Shown here: positions 8,398 through 16,981 of the stretch, piece by piece
Numbering within the stretch: position 1 is the first letter of the stretch
How the letters are laid out: the number at the start of each line of letters is the position of its first letter
From: Thermoanaerobacteraceae bacterium
Lineage (GTDB): Bacteria; Bacillota; JADQBR01
NCBI GenBank assembly: GCA_017656305.1
Contig: JACDOG010000013.1
Location: 1-64,000 of the forward strand
DNA: 64,000 nucleotides
Direction: 5' to 3'
Notes under the pieces: generated by a model
What the model saw: only the letters and a program-made list of their open reading frames with translations
Databases searched by the model: none
What the model was told of the DNA's origin: nothing
Translations under genes and position numbers: made by a program

Positions 8398-8795
8398 GCG
8401 TGATGTTAGTAAAATTGCGTGAAACCAAGGGACAGGCTTTGGTGGAGATAGCCCTTGTTTTACCCCTGGTTTTAATTCTGATCTTGGGGACGCTGGAGTT
8501 GGGTCACGTCATTCACGCTTCCCTGGTAATCAACCATGCTGCCAGGGAAGGTGCGCGTTTGGGAGCACTCAATGCCAATGATTCGGAAATAATCAATCGC
8601 GTCAATGAAGTGGTTACCCTGCCGGGGAGCAGCCAGCCGCAGATATTTATTACGCCAACGGAAGGGAACAGGAAGCCGGGAGAAAGCATTACCGTGGAAG
8701 TAAGGTATCCTGTCACCATTTATGCTCCTCTGGTCAATTATTTCCTACCCAATCCATTTGTCGTCAAGTCTCAAGTTACCATGCGGGTGGAATAA
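8394..8795 (+). CDS. tadE: TadE-like minor pilin
   Basis: A 133-residue pseudopilin. The N-terminal region KGQALVEIALVLPLVLILIL holds the TadE pattern of Gly/Ala then Glu at +5 preceding a membrane helix, and ELGHVIHASLVINHAAREGAR is the conserved continuation of TadE domains. The C-terminal ~80 residues are a predicted extracytoplasmic beta-rich domain. It overlaps tadV by four bases and abuts the next pseudopilin. TadE proteins are processed by TadV and are needed for pilus biogenesis. Confidence 0.88.
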   Translation: MSVMLVKLRETKGQALVEIALVLPLVLILILGTLELGHVIHASLVINHAAREGARLGALNANDSEIINRVNEVVTLPGSSQPQIFITPTEGNRKPGESITVEVRYPVTIYAPLVNYFLPNPFVVKSQVTMRVE

Positions 8796-9761
8796 ATGCG
8801 AGGTGAAACTGTGTACTGGGGGCGGTTCCTGCAAAACCCAAAAGGCAATGCCCTGGTTTTGGTGGCTATAAGCATGAGTTTGTTTTTAGCGGTGTCAGCC
8901 ATAGTGGTGGACATTGGGCTGGCACTGTTGGAACAAAAAATGCTGCAAACCGGGACGGATGCCGCTGCCTTGGCAGGAACCAGGGAACTGGTACAACATC
9001 CCGAAAGCGCTGTAGCTGTAGCGGAAGACTACTTGCTCCGTAATGTTAATCCGGTCAGTAGCTACCAAATTCTCAAGGATGTGGACAACCGCGGGCTGGA
9101 TGTCAGAGGTGAGCAGCATGTGAAGTATTTTTTTGCACCGCTGCTGGGATATGCTCAAGGAAAGGTTACAGCTGCGTCGGCAGCACGGTTGGTGGGTATT
9201 GCTTCAATCCAGGGAGCAGCGCCTCTGGCGGTTGAGGAACATGACTTTCAATTTGGCGAACCGTATGTACTAAAACAGTCACCAAATGGCTTTTCTTTTG
9301 AAAATTACCTGGGCCCGGGCAACTTTGGAGCGCTTTCGCTGGGCGGCCAGGGTGCAACACGATATGAAGAGAATTTAAAGCACGGCTACCCGGGCTGGCT
9401 GTCCATTGGGGATATTGTGCAAACAGAGACGGGAAACATGGCAGGGCCCACCAAAAAGGCGGTGGATTACTTGCTGAGTCAATGCACCCATGTTCCCCGG
9501 TGCACTCCCGAAAGTTTTACACCGGACTGCCCAAAAATTCTGCTGGTGCCGGTGTATGAAGATTTAGGCTATGTGTCGGAACAGGTAAAGCAGGTTAAAA
9601 TAAAAGGTTTTGCCGCATTTATGGTAACGGAAACAAGTGGCGGGGGCGTTAACAGCGAAATAACCGGGTATTTCGTAAAAACCGTTGCAGTCGGTGTACC
9701 TTCTACGGCAGCTCCGGATTACGGCTTGAGTACTGTACGGCTGGTTAAAGGGGATGGTTAG
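8796..9761 (+). CDS. TadG-like pilus assembly protein (Flp pilus Tad N-terminal domain)
   Basis: A 321-residue protein with the putative Flp pilus-assembly TadE/G-like N-terminus: KGNALVLVAISMSLFLAV, then DIGLALLEQKMLQTGTDAAALAGTREL, then a long extracytoplasmic region. It lacks a visible von Willebrand domain, so it is shorter than classical TadG. Two starts compete: ATG 8796 directly after the tadE stop, and GTG 8811 behind GAGGTG; the latter would shorten the protein by five residues. The C-terminal half (CTHVPRCTPESF, CPKILLVPVYED) resembles a domain often attached to such proteins in Firmicutes. Confidence 0.8.
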   Translation: MRGETVYWGRFLQNPKGNALVLVAISMSLFLAVSAIVVDIGLALLEQKMLQTGTDAAALAGTRELVQHPESAVAVAEDYLLRNVNPVSSYQILKDVDNRGLDVRGEQHVKYFFAPLLGYAQGKVTAASAARLVGIASIQGAAPLAVEEHDFQFGEPYVLKQSPNGFSFENYLGPGNFGALSLGGQGATRYEENLKHGYPGWLSIGDIVQTETGNMAGPTKKAVDYLLSQCTHVPRCTPESFTPDCPKILLVPVYEDLGYVSEQVKQVKIKGFAAFMVTETSGGGVNSEITGYFVKTVAVGVPSTAAPDYGLSTVRLVKGDG

Positions 9762-10478
9762 ATGCGGAAAAAATTGATACTTCTTTCACTGGTATTTGCC
9801 ATAGCTGCCGGTGTCAGCAGTTATTATTTCCTGCGCAGTTTGGAAGCCAGGGCCAACCAGGAACTAGAAACCACCATGGTCCTGGTGGCAGCACGGGAAA
9901 TAGGTGCCAGAGAGCCCGTTACAGCCGAAGACGTGGTTTTAAAGGAAGTACGTAACCGGGATATTCTTCCTGGAGCCTTAAGAGACAAAGCCCAGCTGGT
10001 GGGAACTGTGGCAAAAACGACTATTTTTCCCGGGGAGCAGATAATAAAGCAGAAACTCATGGATACTCATGGGGCAGTGGCAGGACTGAGTTTTAAAATT
10101 AGTCCTGGCAAGCGGGCGCTGACTATTAGAGTGGACAATGTGCAGGGTCTGGCCGGCCTGGCAAAGCCGGGCGATAGAGTGGACGTACTGGCCACCGTGG
10201 ACCCCCCGCAGCAGGGCAATGAAAAGGTGTACCCGGAAACGGTGATTGTGGCGCAAAATGTCCGCCTGCTGGCTGTTAACCAGTTGCTGGACAGGCAGAA
10301 GGACGCGGTGGAAATGGCTACTGCCACATTAGAAGTTTCGCCAGAAGAAGCGCAGGCCATTGTGTTAGCCGGCAATTACGGCAAGCTGCATCTATCTTTA
10401 AGAGGACCGCAGGATAGTAATTTCTCTGCGTTGCCGCCCATGAGCGTGTATAAACTGCTAGACCGAGGAGGGAAATAA
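9762..10478 (+). CDS. cpaB: Flp pilus assembly protein CpaB/RcpC
   Basis: A 238-residue protein with one N-terminal membrane anchor (LILLSLVFAIAAGVSSYYF) followed by an SAF domain (MVLVAAREIGAREPVTAEDV) and the RcpC/CpaB domain (GKRALTIRVDNVQGLAGLAKPGDRVDVL with gaps). In Gram-negatives CpaB sits with the secretin; here there is no secretin, consistent with a Gram-positive envelope where it probably links the pilus to the wall or membrane platform. It starts one base after the previous stop. Confidence 0.88.
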   Translation: MRKKLILLSLVFAIAAGVSSYYFLRSLEARANQELETTMVLVAAREIGAREPVTAEDVVLKEVRNRDILPGALRDKAQLVGTVAKTTIFPGEQIIKQKLMDTHGAVAGLSFKISPGKRALTIRVDNVQGLAGLAKPGDRVDVLATVDPPQQGNEKVYPETVIVAQNVRLLAVNQLLDRQKDAVEMATATLEVSPEEAQAIVLAGNYGKLHLSLRGPQDSNFSALPPMSVYKLLDRGGK

Positions 10479-10481
10479 TAG

Positions 10482-11672
10482 ATGGAACCTATTAGAGTAG
10501 TAATTGTGGACGATGTGGAACAAACACGGCAGGACATTTCCCGGTTACTATATTTTGAGGAAGATATTTCTGTTGTCGGTGAGGCGGGAACTGGTGAGGA
10601 AGCAATTGAAATTGTAAAACATACTAAACCGGACGTTGTACTAATGGATATAAACATGCCGGGTATGGACGGTATTCGCGCCACGGAGGAAATAACCATG
10701 CGCTTTCCGGAAACCAAGATCATTATCATTTCCATTCAAGGCGAACAGGAATACTTGAAAAAGGCCATGATGGCCGGTGCTCGCGAGTACCTGATCAAAC
10801 CCTTTAGCGGGGATGAAGTTGCCAGTACTATCCGGCAGGTAAACAAATTGCGACGCCACGGCTTTGTGGATGAAGGCCGGGAGGGAAAACCAGAAGAAAA
10901 ACGGCTGGCCAAGATAATTGCGGTTTTTTCTGGCAAAGGTGGGGTGGGCAAAAGTTTTGTAGCCACAAATTTGAGCGTTGTCTTGGGCCTGTCAGCCAAG
11001 GTTGCTTTAATGGATTTGGATGTACAGTTTGGTGATGTTGCACTGATGCTCGGGCTGAGTTCCAAGCGTTCGCTGGAGCATTTGCTGGAAGAAGAAGTTA
11101 TCAACTGGGATGTGTTGCAGGGTTACATGCTGTACCATTTGTCGGGAGTACAGGTGCTGCCCGGTTTGGGAAGCGTGGAAAACAGTGAAAAGATTACCAG
11201 AGAATTGATTGAACAGGTGGTGCGCTGTTTGCGTACACAGTTTGACTATTTAATCTTGGATTTGACCACCGGATTTAACGACATTAACCTGTATGCCCTA
11301 GAAGTAGCAGATACCGTGATACAAATAGTGACTCCGGACATTCTTTCTTTAAAAGCTGCCAAAAATACCAGCAGGGTACTGGAAGCACTGGAGATTGGCC
11401 ACAAAGTACAGCTAGTGGAAAACTTTGCCGAAAGAGACGGGGCTTTTAAAAAGCAGATGGTAGAAAAGACGCTTGAAAGTACTATGGTTACCTCCATCCC
11501 TTATGACGAAAAAAGCGTCCTTACTTCCGTCAATAAGGGGGTTCCACCAACGCTGGTACGCTCAAACAGTACTTTAAACCGGGCTTTTGAAACCCTTGCC
11601 GCTGTTCTGGCGGGCAAGGAAACGGTAAACGGGGCCAAAAGGGGATTAATCAGAAAAATATTCAGCTTTTAA
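10482..11672 (+). CDS. cpaE: CpaE/TadZ-like ATPase with true receiver domain
   Basis: A 396-residue pilus-localisation ATPase. Residues ~1-125 form a response-regulator receiver with the conserved acidic pair (VDDVEQ), acceptor Asp56 in LMDINMPGMDG and a Lys in YLIKPFSG, so it could still be phosphorylated. Residues ~140-390 form a MinD/ParA-type ATPase with the deviant Walker A motif SGKGGVGKS (~150-158) and ALMDLDVQFGD. Many CpaE/TadZ proteins have a degenerate receiver; this one looks intact, which could couple pilus assembly to a kinase. It lies in the Tad operon between cpaB and tadA. Confidence 0.88.
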   Translation: MEPIRVVIVDDVEQTRQDISRLLYFEEDISVVGEAGTGEEAIEIVKHTKPDVVLMDINMPGMDGIRATEEITMRFPETKIIIISIQGEQEYLKKAMMAGAREYLIKPFSGDEVASTIRQVNKLRRHGFVDEGREGKPEEKRLAKIIAVFSGKGGVGKSFVATNLSVVLGLSAKVALMDLDVQFGDVALMLGLSSKRSLEHLLEEEVINWDVLQGYMLYHLSGVQVLPGLGSVENSEKITRELIEQVVRCLRTQFDYLILDLTTGFNDINLYALEVADTVIQIVTPDILSLKAAKNTSRVLEALEIGHKVQLVENFAERDGAFKKQMVEKTLESTMVTSIPYDEKSVLTSVNKGVPPTLVRSNSTLNRAFETLAAVLAGKETVNGAKRGLIRKIFSF

Positions 11673-11702
11673 AGAGATCTTCCGTAAGGGAGGGAACTTG
11701 TC

Positions 11703-13007
11703 ATGTCATTGCTGGAACGCCTGGAAAGAAATGAAGTTAGTGCTGGTACGCATGTGACGAGTATTCATTCTAAGGCTGCTTTAAAAAAGAAAATTCACCA
11801 GGCAGTGATTGAGGAAATAGGCAAAAACGGCTACGCAGATCGGGGAGAGGGTGACCTTGCGGAGAAAATTCGTGAGATTGCACGGAAAGTGCTGGCTGAA
11901 GAGGGGAGCCTGTCTCGGACGGCACAGGAACAGTTAATACAGGAAATTGTTAATGATTCTGTCGGGTACGGGCCTATAGAACAGCTGCTCAATGATCCGG
12001 AGGTTACGGAAATTATGGTAAACGGGCCAAACCAGGTTTTCATCGAACGAAACGGCCGCCTGGAATTGACACCGATAAAATTTGACAGTGACGAGCAGTT
12101 GCTGAACCTTATCGAGCGCATTGTAGCACCTATCGGGAGGCGAATTGATGAAAGCATGCCTATGGTTGATGCCAGGCTGAAAGATGGATCCCGGGTCAAT
12201 GCTATTATTCCCCCGGTGTCGTTGATAGGCCCGGTGCTTACCATTCGAAAATTTTCCAAGGAACCCTTCCAGGCGAAAGACTTGATTGAACTGGGTACGA
12301 TGTCCGAGGAAATGTGCCAGTTTTTAGAGGCATGTGTCAAAGCCAGGCTAAACATTGTGGTTTCCGGTGGCACCGGTTCCGGAAAAACAACAACCTTAAA
12401 CGTCTTATCTTCCTTTATTCCTGCCAACGAGCGGATTGTAACCATTGAAGACGCCGCGGAACTACAGTTGATGCAGGAACATGTGGTTACCTTGGAGACG
12501 AGACCGCCTAATATTGAAGGAAAGGGAGCTATTACTATCCGGGATCTGGTTCGTAATGCTTTGCGGATGCGACCCGATAGAATTGTTGTTGGTGAGGTGC
12601 GCAGTGGCGAGGCTCTGGACATGCTGCAGGCGATGAACACGGGGCATGATGGTTCGCTGACTACGGGACATGCCAACTCACCGCGGGATTTACTGTCTCG
12701 CCTGGAGACCATGGTACTCATGGCGGGAATGGATTTGCCCGTGCGCGCCATAAGAGAACAGATTGCTTCCGCCATCCATCTGATTATCCAGCAGTCGCGG
12801 ATGAGTGACGGCAAAAGGCGGATTACGCATATTACTGAAGTGCAGGGTATGGAAGGCGATGTTATTGTTCTGCAGGACATTTTCCGGTATCACGATGACG
12901 GTATCAACAAAGGATTTAAAGCCACCGGCATTCGGCCAAAGTTTATGGACAGGCTGGTTAATGCCGGGATAAACCTGCCTCCCAGAATATTTTTGCCGGG
13001 ATTTTAG
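11703..13007 (+). CDS. tadA: Pilus assembly/secretion ATPase TadA (CpaF)
   Basis: A 434-residue hexameric secretion ATPase that powers Flp pilus extension. Features are an N-terminal helical domain (~1-100), PEVTEIMVNGPNQVFIERNG, Walker A GGTGSGKTT at ~222-230, IVTIEDAAELQL (Asp box), LRMRPDRIVVGEVRSGEA (Walker B) and TGHANSPRDLLSRLE (His box). Length and motif order are those of the CpaF family. It is preceded by GGGAGGG and has tadB immediately downstream. Confidence 0.94.
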   Translation: MSLLERLERNEVSAGTHVTSIHSKAALKKKIHQAVIEEIGKNGYADRGEGDLAEKIREIARKVLAEEGSLSRTAQEQLIQEIVNDSVGYGPIEQLLNDPEVTEIMVNGPNQVFIERNGRLELTPIKFDSDEQLLNLIERIVAPIGRRIDESMPMVDARLKDGSRVNAIIPPVSLIGPVLTIRKFSKEPFQAKDLIELGTMSEEMCQFLEACVKARLNIVVSGGTGSGKTTTLNVLSSFIPANERIVTIEDAAELQLMQEHVVTLETRPPNIEGKGAITIRDLVRNALRMRPDRIVVGEVRSGEALDMLQAMNTGHDGSLTTGHANSPRDLLSRLETMVLMAGMDLPVRAIREQIASAIHLIIQQSRMSDGKRRITHITEVQGMEGDVIVLQDIFRYHDDGINKGFKATGIRPKFMDRLVNAGINLPPRIFLPGF

Positions 13008-13017
13008 GTGATGCGGT

Positions 13018-13950
13018 ATGATTGTTGTGACTAGTGTTTTCATCGCCGGCTGGTTTGGTGTTGTTGTACTGGGCCTGTTATACCTCTTGGAAGAGCGGCG
13101 TAAATTCAAGCTGCTGCTTCAGGAAGCAGGGTTTCAAAACAGTGAGGCCGTGCAGGCCAGGCAGAAAGACAAGTTAAAAGGCTTAATCACCGTTCTCTTA
13201 GCCAAGGTGAACCTGTCTGACAAAATTACCAAATATCTCTACCAGGCAGGTCTGCCGCTGCGAATAGAGGAGTTTGTTGCATTATACGTGTTGCTGTTTA
13301 TTACTGCTGGTATTTTGTTTATGCTGGAGCAATTTTACTGGGCGGTAATGCTGGTTACCCTCGGTGTTCTTATTCCCCCGCTGTGGGTTGCCAGGGCAAG
13401 GCGCAAGCGCATAGAGAAGTTTAACGAGCAGTTGGGAGAAGCCTTGGTGCTCATGTCCAACTCCCTTAAAGCAGGTTTCAGCTTTATGCAGGCAATGGAT
13501 TTGGTCGGCAAAGAAATGCCTCCGCCAATTGGTAAGGAATTTTCCAAAGTAATGAAGGAAATTCAGCTGGGTGTACCCACGGATGTGGCTTTAAAAGGTA
13601 TGGCAAAGCAGATAGCAAGTGACGACCTGGAAATGGTCATCACATCTGTTTTAATCCAGCGCCAGGTAGGTGGCAACCTGGCCGAAGTTTTGGGGAATAT
13701 AGCAACCACCATTAAGGAAAGAGCGCGAATTCAGGGTGAGATCAAAACCTTGACGGCACAGGGAAAAATATCCGGGCTGATAATTGGCCTGTTGCCCCTG
13801 GTACTGGCGGTAATATTGACGCTCATTAACCCGGAGTACATTGGTGTGCTGGTTACAGACCCTGTGGGCCCCTTCCTGATTGCCGGGGGGGTGGTTTCCC
13901 AGCTGCTGGGAGCTCTGTTGATTAAAAAGATTGTTACCATTGACATCTAG
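13018..13950 (+). CDS. tadB: Tad platform protein TadB (T2SSF domain)
   Basis: A 310-residue integral membrane protein of the GspF/T2SS-F superfamily, forming with TadC the inner-membrane platform that TadA drives. It has two hydrophobic segments at the N-terminus, a pair at ~85-120, the cytoplasmic T2SSF core (LGEALVLMSNSLKAGFSFMQA, RQVGGNLAEVLGNIATTI) and two terminal membrane helices. It follows tadA by ten bases. Assignment as TadB rather than TadC follows gene order. Confidence 0.88.
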   Translation: MIVVTSVFIAGWFGVVVLGLLYLLEERRKFKLLLQEAGFQNSEAVQARQKDKLKGLITVLLAKVNLSDKITKYLYQAGLPLRIEEFVALYVLLFITAGILFMLEQFYWAVMLVTLGVLIPPLWVARARRKRIEKFNEQLGEALVLMSNSLKAGFSFMQAMDLVGKEMPPPIGKEFSKVMKEIQLGVPTDVALKGMAKQIASDDLEMVITSVLIQRQVGGNLAEVLGNIATTIKERARIQGEIKTLTAQGKISGLIIGLLPLVLAVILTLINPEYIGVLVTDPVGPFLIAGGVVSQLLGALLIKKIVTIDI

Positions 13951-13994
13951 ACCTGACCTTGTAAAGCTGACCGATGCGGGAGGAGGGAAACTCA

Positions 13995-14900
13995 ATGGTG
14001 GTTACCTCTGTTATGGCGGCACTTGCAGTATGTTGCTTCATACTGGCCTATGGGGAACACCTGATTTCCGAATCGCAGTTAAGACGGCGGCTTGCGGAAC
14101 AGCAACTGGATATTAAGGAATACCCCGAACATTTGCAGGAACCTTTTTCCGAGAGGGTTATCCAGCCGCTGCGTCAGTGGGTGAAAAAAAAGGCCACCTT
14201 TTTATTGCCGCTGGAGAAAAAGAAAACCTGGCAGCAAAAACTGTGGCAGGCCGGGTTTACTACGGCCTTGCCAACCGACTTGGTGGCGGCCAAATTGTTC
14301 AGTGCCACGGTGATCGGGTTGGTGCCCGTGGTAATAATGCCGCTGGCCGAATTGAGTTTTCTCAGTGTACTCCGTTGGATGGTAATAGGCATTCTAACTG
14401 GCTATTTTTTGCCGGATTTAATTATAAAACGTAACATTACGGTTAGAAAGCAGAAGCTGGACAAGGAACTGCCCGATTGTCTGGACTTGTTAACTGTCAG
14501 CGTTGAGGCCGGCTTGGGGTTTGATGCAGCTTTGGCACGGGTTGTGGAAAAAAGCAAGGGGCCGCTGGCCACTGAACTGGCATACCTGCTGCGTGAGCTG
14601 CAGGTAGGGCAGTCGCGAAAAGAAGCATGGAGAAATTTGGCTAAACGCACGGGAACGGAAGATATCAATAATTTTGTATCAGCAGTAATTCAGGCTGACC
14701 AGTTAGGGGTGGGATTAGCCAGTGTCCTGCGTGCCCAGGGAAATCATGTCCGCCAGAAACGCCGCCAGAGGGTAGAAGAGCTGGCTATGAAAGCCCCTAT
14801 TAAAATGTTGATTCCCATGGTGCTGTTTATCTTCCCTACTATGTTTATCGTGCTTTTGGGACCGGCGGCAATTCAAATTATCAGGGTGTTGGGGCAATGA
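13995..14900 (+). CDS. tadC: Tad platform protein TadC (T2SSF domain)
   Basis: A 301-residue partner of TadB with the same fold: N-terminal helix, a charged cytoplasmic stretch, a membrane pair at ~100-145, the T2SSF core (LPDCLDLLTVSVEAGLGFDAA, GTEDINNFVSAVIQADQLG) and a final pair of helices. ATG 13995 is chosen because GGAGGAGGG ends 8 bases upstream; an in-frame ATG at 13974 lies inside that ribosome binding site region. The stop overlaps the next gene in ATGA. Confidence 0.88.
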   Translation: MVVTSVMAALAVCCFILAYGEHLISESQLRRRLAEQQLDIKEYPEHLQEPFSERVIQPLRQWVKKKATFLLPLEKKKTWQQKLWQAGFTTALPTDLVAAKLFSATVIGLVPVVIMPLAELSFLSVLRWMVIGILTGYFLPDLIIKRNITVRKQKLDKELPDCLDLLTVSVEAGLGFDAALARVVEKSKGPLATELAYLLRELQVGQSRKEAWRNLAKRTGTEDINNFVSAVIQADQLGVGLASVLRAQGNHVRQKRRQRVEELAMKAPIKMLIPMVLFIFPTMFIVLLGPAAIQIIRVLGQ

Positions 14901-15271
14901 AATTTAGAAATTGCAAAATTCAAAATAAAACCCGTAATACAATCGTTGCGGGCAAAACAGCCGTTGCAGATACTTTTTTCAGGCGGTTAAAGGGACTGCT
15001 GGGTGAAAGCAGTCTGCCGGAGGGGGCGGCACTGGTGATTAAACCGTGTTCCGCAATTCATACTTTCGGCATGCGGTTTGCCATAGACGTCATTTTTTTG
15101 GACCGCAACAACCGGGTGGTGAAAACTTGTGCGGCTGTAAAGCCCAACAAAGTCTTTATCGGCAGCCGCAATGCTGCCGTGGCTATTGAGCTGCCGGTGG
15201 GAAGTATTGAACGGGCTGGTGTTAGTGTGGGGGACTGGCTCAGTGTGGAGGAGGGAGACCATGTTCCGTAA
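14897..15271 (+). CDS. DUF192 family protein
   Basis: A 124-residue protein of the DUF192 family (compact beta fold, no known enzymatic activity). Typical blocks are RLKGLLG, PCSAIHTFGMRFAIDVIFLD and VIELPVGSIERAG-like text (IELPVGSIERAGVSVGD). There is no signal peptide. It overlaps tadC by four bases and is overlapped by the next gene, so it is part of the Tad transcript. DUF192 genes recur at the end of Tad operons in several Firmicutes, which suggests, but does not prove, a role in pilus function. Confidence 0.85.
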   Translation: MKFRNCKIQNKTRNTIVAGKTAVADTFFRRLKGLLGESSLPEGAALVIKPCSAIHTFGMRFAIDVIFLDRNNRVVKTCAAVKPNKVFIGSRNAAVAIELPVGSIERAGVSVGDWLSVEEGDHVP

Positions 15272-16388
15272 CAAACTGTTGATCAACAAAATGTTTTTTA
15301 TCTCCATGGGCACCATTTCCTTTTTTATTGTTGTCTGGGCATATTATTTTCATCTGCGGTTGGCGTCGCTGGGGACGGCTGCGCGGCAGATATACCTGAC
15401 AGAGGTACTTCCCGGCCTTGTGGTCCAGGGACTGGTTTTTGCAGTCTTGTTCAGGTATATTTATGTGAAGACCTTGGGGAAACGTTTTCGCATGTTTTTG
15501 GACTATCTTAATGCCTGCGTCGAAGGTGATTTCAGCAGCGATGAGTGTCAAATGTTTGCTTCCGGCATGGACGAAATTTCCCAGGCCGGTCAGCGGGTGG
15601 ATGTGCTGGTGCGGTTTCTCAATAACTTGGTGGCAATTGTCCAGGACAAGGTGACTTATTTTAAATCAATGACACTCAAACTCATCAGCAGTGCCCGGCA
15701 GACCGATGACGGGGTGGCGCGGGCTCTGGAGCGGTTAAAGGACTGCAAGGTGAAGGTTGGCGATTTAAATAACGAGATCAACCGGTTAGGTGTCAAATTG
15801 GATACTTTCCGTAAGGAACTGGCAGACAAGCAGGTGTTGGCTGCCCGGGACGCACTGCGGGAGCAGCTGACCGGATTAACCGAAACTGCTGCTGCAGTCT
15901 GTCAGGAATTGGAGGAAAAGCAGGCTGGCCTGGTTCAATACCGGAAATTAATTGATGACTTAGTGAACCAGTTTGAGGAAATTATTTTACAGTTGGCCGG
16001 CAGGAAAGAGATTGAAAAAGAAATTACCCAGCTTTGTGAAATCGTCATAGAGCTTCGGGAACAGCTGGAAGGAAAGGATAAATCCTTTACTGAAAGTTTA
16101 CTCCGGGCCCAGCAGGCTGTCGCACAGGCCCGGCAGGTATATGTCGCTGTTTTGCAATACCTGCAGCAGCTTGACCCCGACCTGCTAACCCTGTGCCAGT
16201 TGACCGAACCGGTAGAAAACATGATGCAGGACATTAAAGGTATTGAGGATGGTATAGCTGCTCTGGAAAAATGCCTGGCGCCGCTGGAAAAGTTGTATTT
16301 ACGCAATAATGCCAATTCACTGTTGCAGGCTACCATAAACCTGGAAGGGGCTATCAGTCAGTTTGGCAACAACAACTTAAATATCTAA
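15261..16388 (+). CDS. Membrane-anchored coiled-coil protein, last gene of Tad operon
   Basis: A 375-residue protein I cannot assign to a named family. Two membrane helices occupy ~10-35 and ~50-70, followed by a HAMP-like or linker stretch and then ~290 residues of mostly helical, heptad-rich sequence (long runs of Leu, Glu, Lys, Gln such as LREQLTGLTETAAAVCQELEE). The arrangement resembles chemoreceptor-like signalling proteins but no methyl-accepting hairpin tip is visible. ATG 15261 follows GGAGGAGGGAG and lies inside the end of the DUF192 gene. A strong terminator follows. Function is unknown; a scaffold for the pilus platform is one possibility. Confidence 0.7.
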   Translation: MFRNKLLINKMFFISMGTISFFIVVWAYYFHLRLASLGTAARQIYLTEVLPGLVVQGLVFAVLFRYIYVKTLGKRFRMFLDYLNACVEGDFSSDECQMFASGMDEISQAGQRVDVLVRFLNNLVAIVQDKVTYFKSMTLKLISSARQTDDGVARALERLKDCKVKVGDLNNEINRLGVKLDTFRKELADKQVLAARDALREQLTGLTETAAAVCQELEEKQAGLVQYRKLIDDLVNQFEEIILQLAGRKEIEKEITQLCEIVIELREQLEGKDKSFTESLLRAQQAVAQARQVYVAVLQYLQQLDPDLLTLCQLTEPVENMMQDIKGIEDGIAALEKCLAPLEKLYLRNNANSLLQATINLEGAISQFGNNNLNI

Positions 16389-16420
16389 CAGCCTGCAGAA
16401 GGCCTGCAGGCTGTTTTGTT
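16387..16420 (+). terminator. Intrinsic terminator of the Tad operon
   Basis: Twelve-bp stem AACAGCCTGCAG (16387-16398) with CTGCAGGCTGTT (16404-16415) followed by TTGTT; it overlaps the end of the last gene. Confidence 0.85.
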
Positions 16421-16438
16421 CGGAAAAAGGAGGGAAAC

Positions 16439-16564
16439 CTAATCCCTCGCCATCCTTCGACCAATGAACTGTCCAATTAACAGACCTTTAACGAAAGCTA
16501 AGGGATAGGCTAAAATTGATAACCAGTGCAATCTTTTTAGTCTGTGTCTCATTTCAAAAAACAC
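16439..16564 (-). CDS. Small membrane protein (41 aa)
   Basis: A short gene on the minus strand. GTG at 16562-16564 is preceded by GGAGG with an 8-base spacer, an ideal ribosome binding site, and the frame ends at TAG 16439-16441. The product starts MFFEMRHRLKRLHWL and has one hydrophobic segment, LSILAYPLAFVKGLLIG, then a basic tail FIGRRMARD. It is a plausible single-pass small protein with positive flanks; no family is recognised. It lies downstream of the ferredoxin gene on the same strand and may be co-transcribed. Confidence 0.5.
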   Translation of the reverse strand: MFFEMRHRLKRLHWLSILAYPLAFVKGLLIGQFIGRRMARD

Positions 16565-16620
16565 TGGGCATCCCTCCTAACCTTAGTATAACAAGAAAAC
16601 CAGACAATAATTCATAGACA

Positions 16621-16809
16621 TTATTCTTCGCTGATAGCAGCTGTAGGGCAGCTTTCGACTGCCTCATGAGCCTCGTTTTCTTTGTCAGCAGGGACTTCAT
16701 CTACTATGGTTTTTGCTTTACCATCGTCCCCCCAGTCAAAAACTTCAGGACAGGTGTCAATGCAGGCACCGCATTCAATGCATTCATCAGGATCTACTTT
16801 TACTTTCAT
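16621..16809 (-). CDS. Monocluster [4Fe-4S] ferredoxin
   Basis: A 62-residue electron carrier. Cluster ligands are seen in CIECGACIDTCP (C-x2-C-x2-C, plus a fourth Cys that in the Thermotoga-type monocluster ferredoxins is not a ligand) and the distal Cys of ESCPTAAI. The remaining sequence is acidic, as in other soluble ferredoxins. ATG 16807-16809 is preceded by GGAGGTG on the minus strand. It is transcribed divergently from ytxC. It is a general low-potential donor, and its partners cannot be deduced here. Confidence 0.92.
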   Translation of the reverse strand: MKVKVDPDECIECGACIDTCPEVFDWGDDGKAKTIVDEVPADKENEAHEAVESCPTAAISEE

Positions 16810-16981
16810 AACTTTTTACACCTCCAAAGTCAGTTTAGTATAATTATGTACTTACTTGGCTGAAATAATACATGAGTATAAATTTTCCAGTTTAGGACAA
16901 TAATGTTTGGCGAGCCACAAGCTTGTTGTATATGTGTAGATGGGCTCACATATACTAAACACAAAAGAGAGGTGAAAAAAT

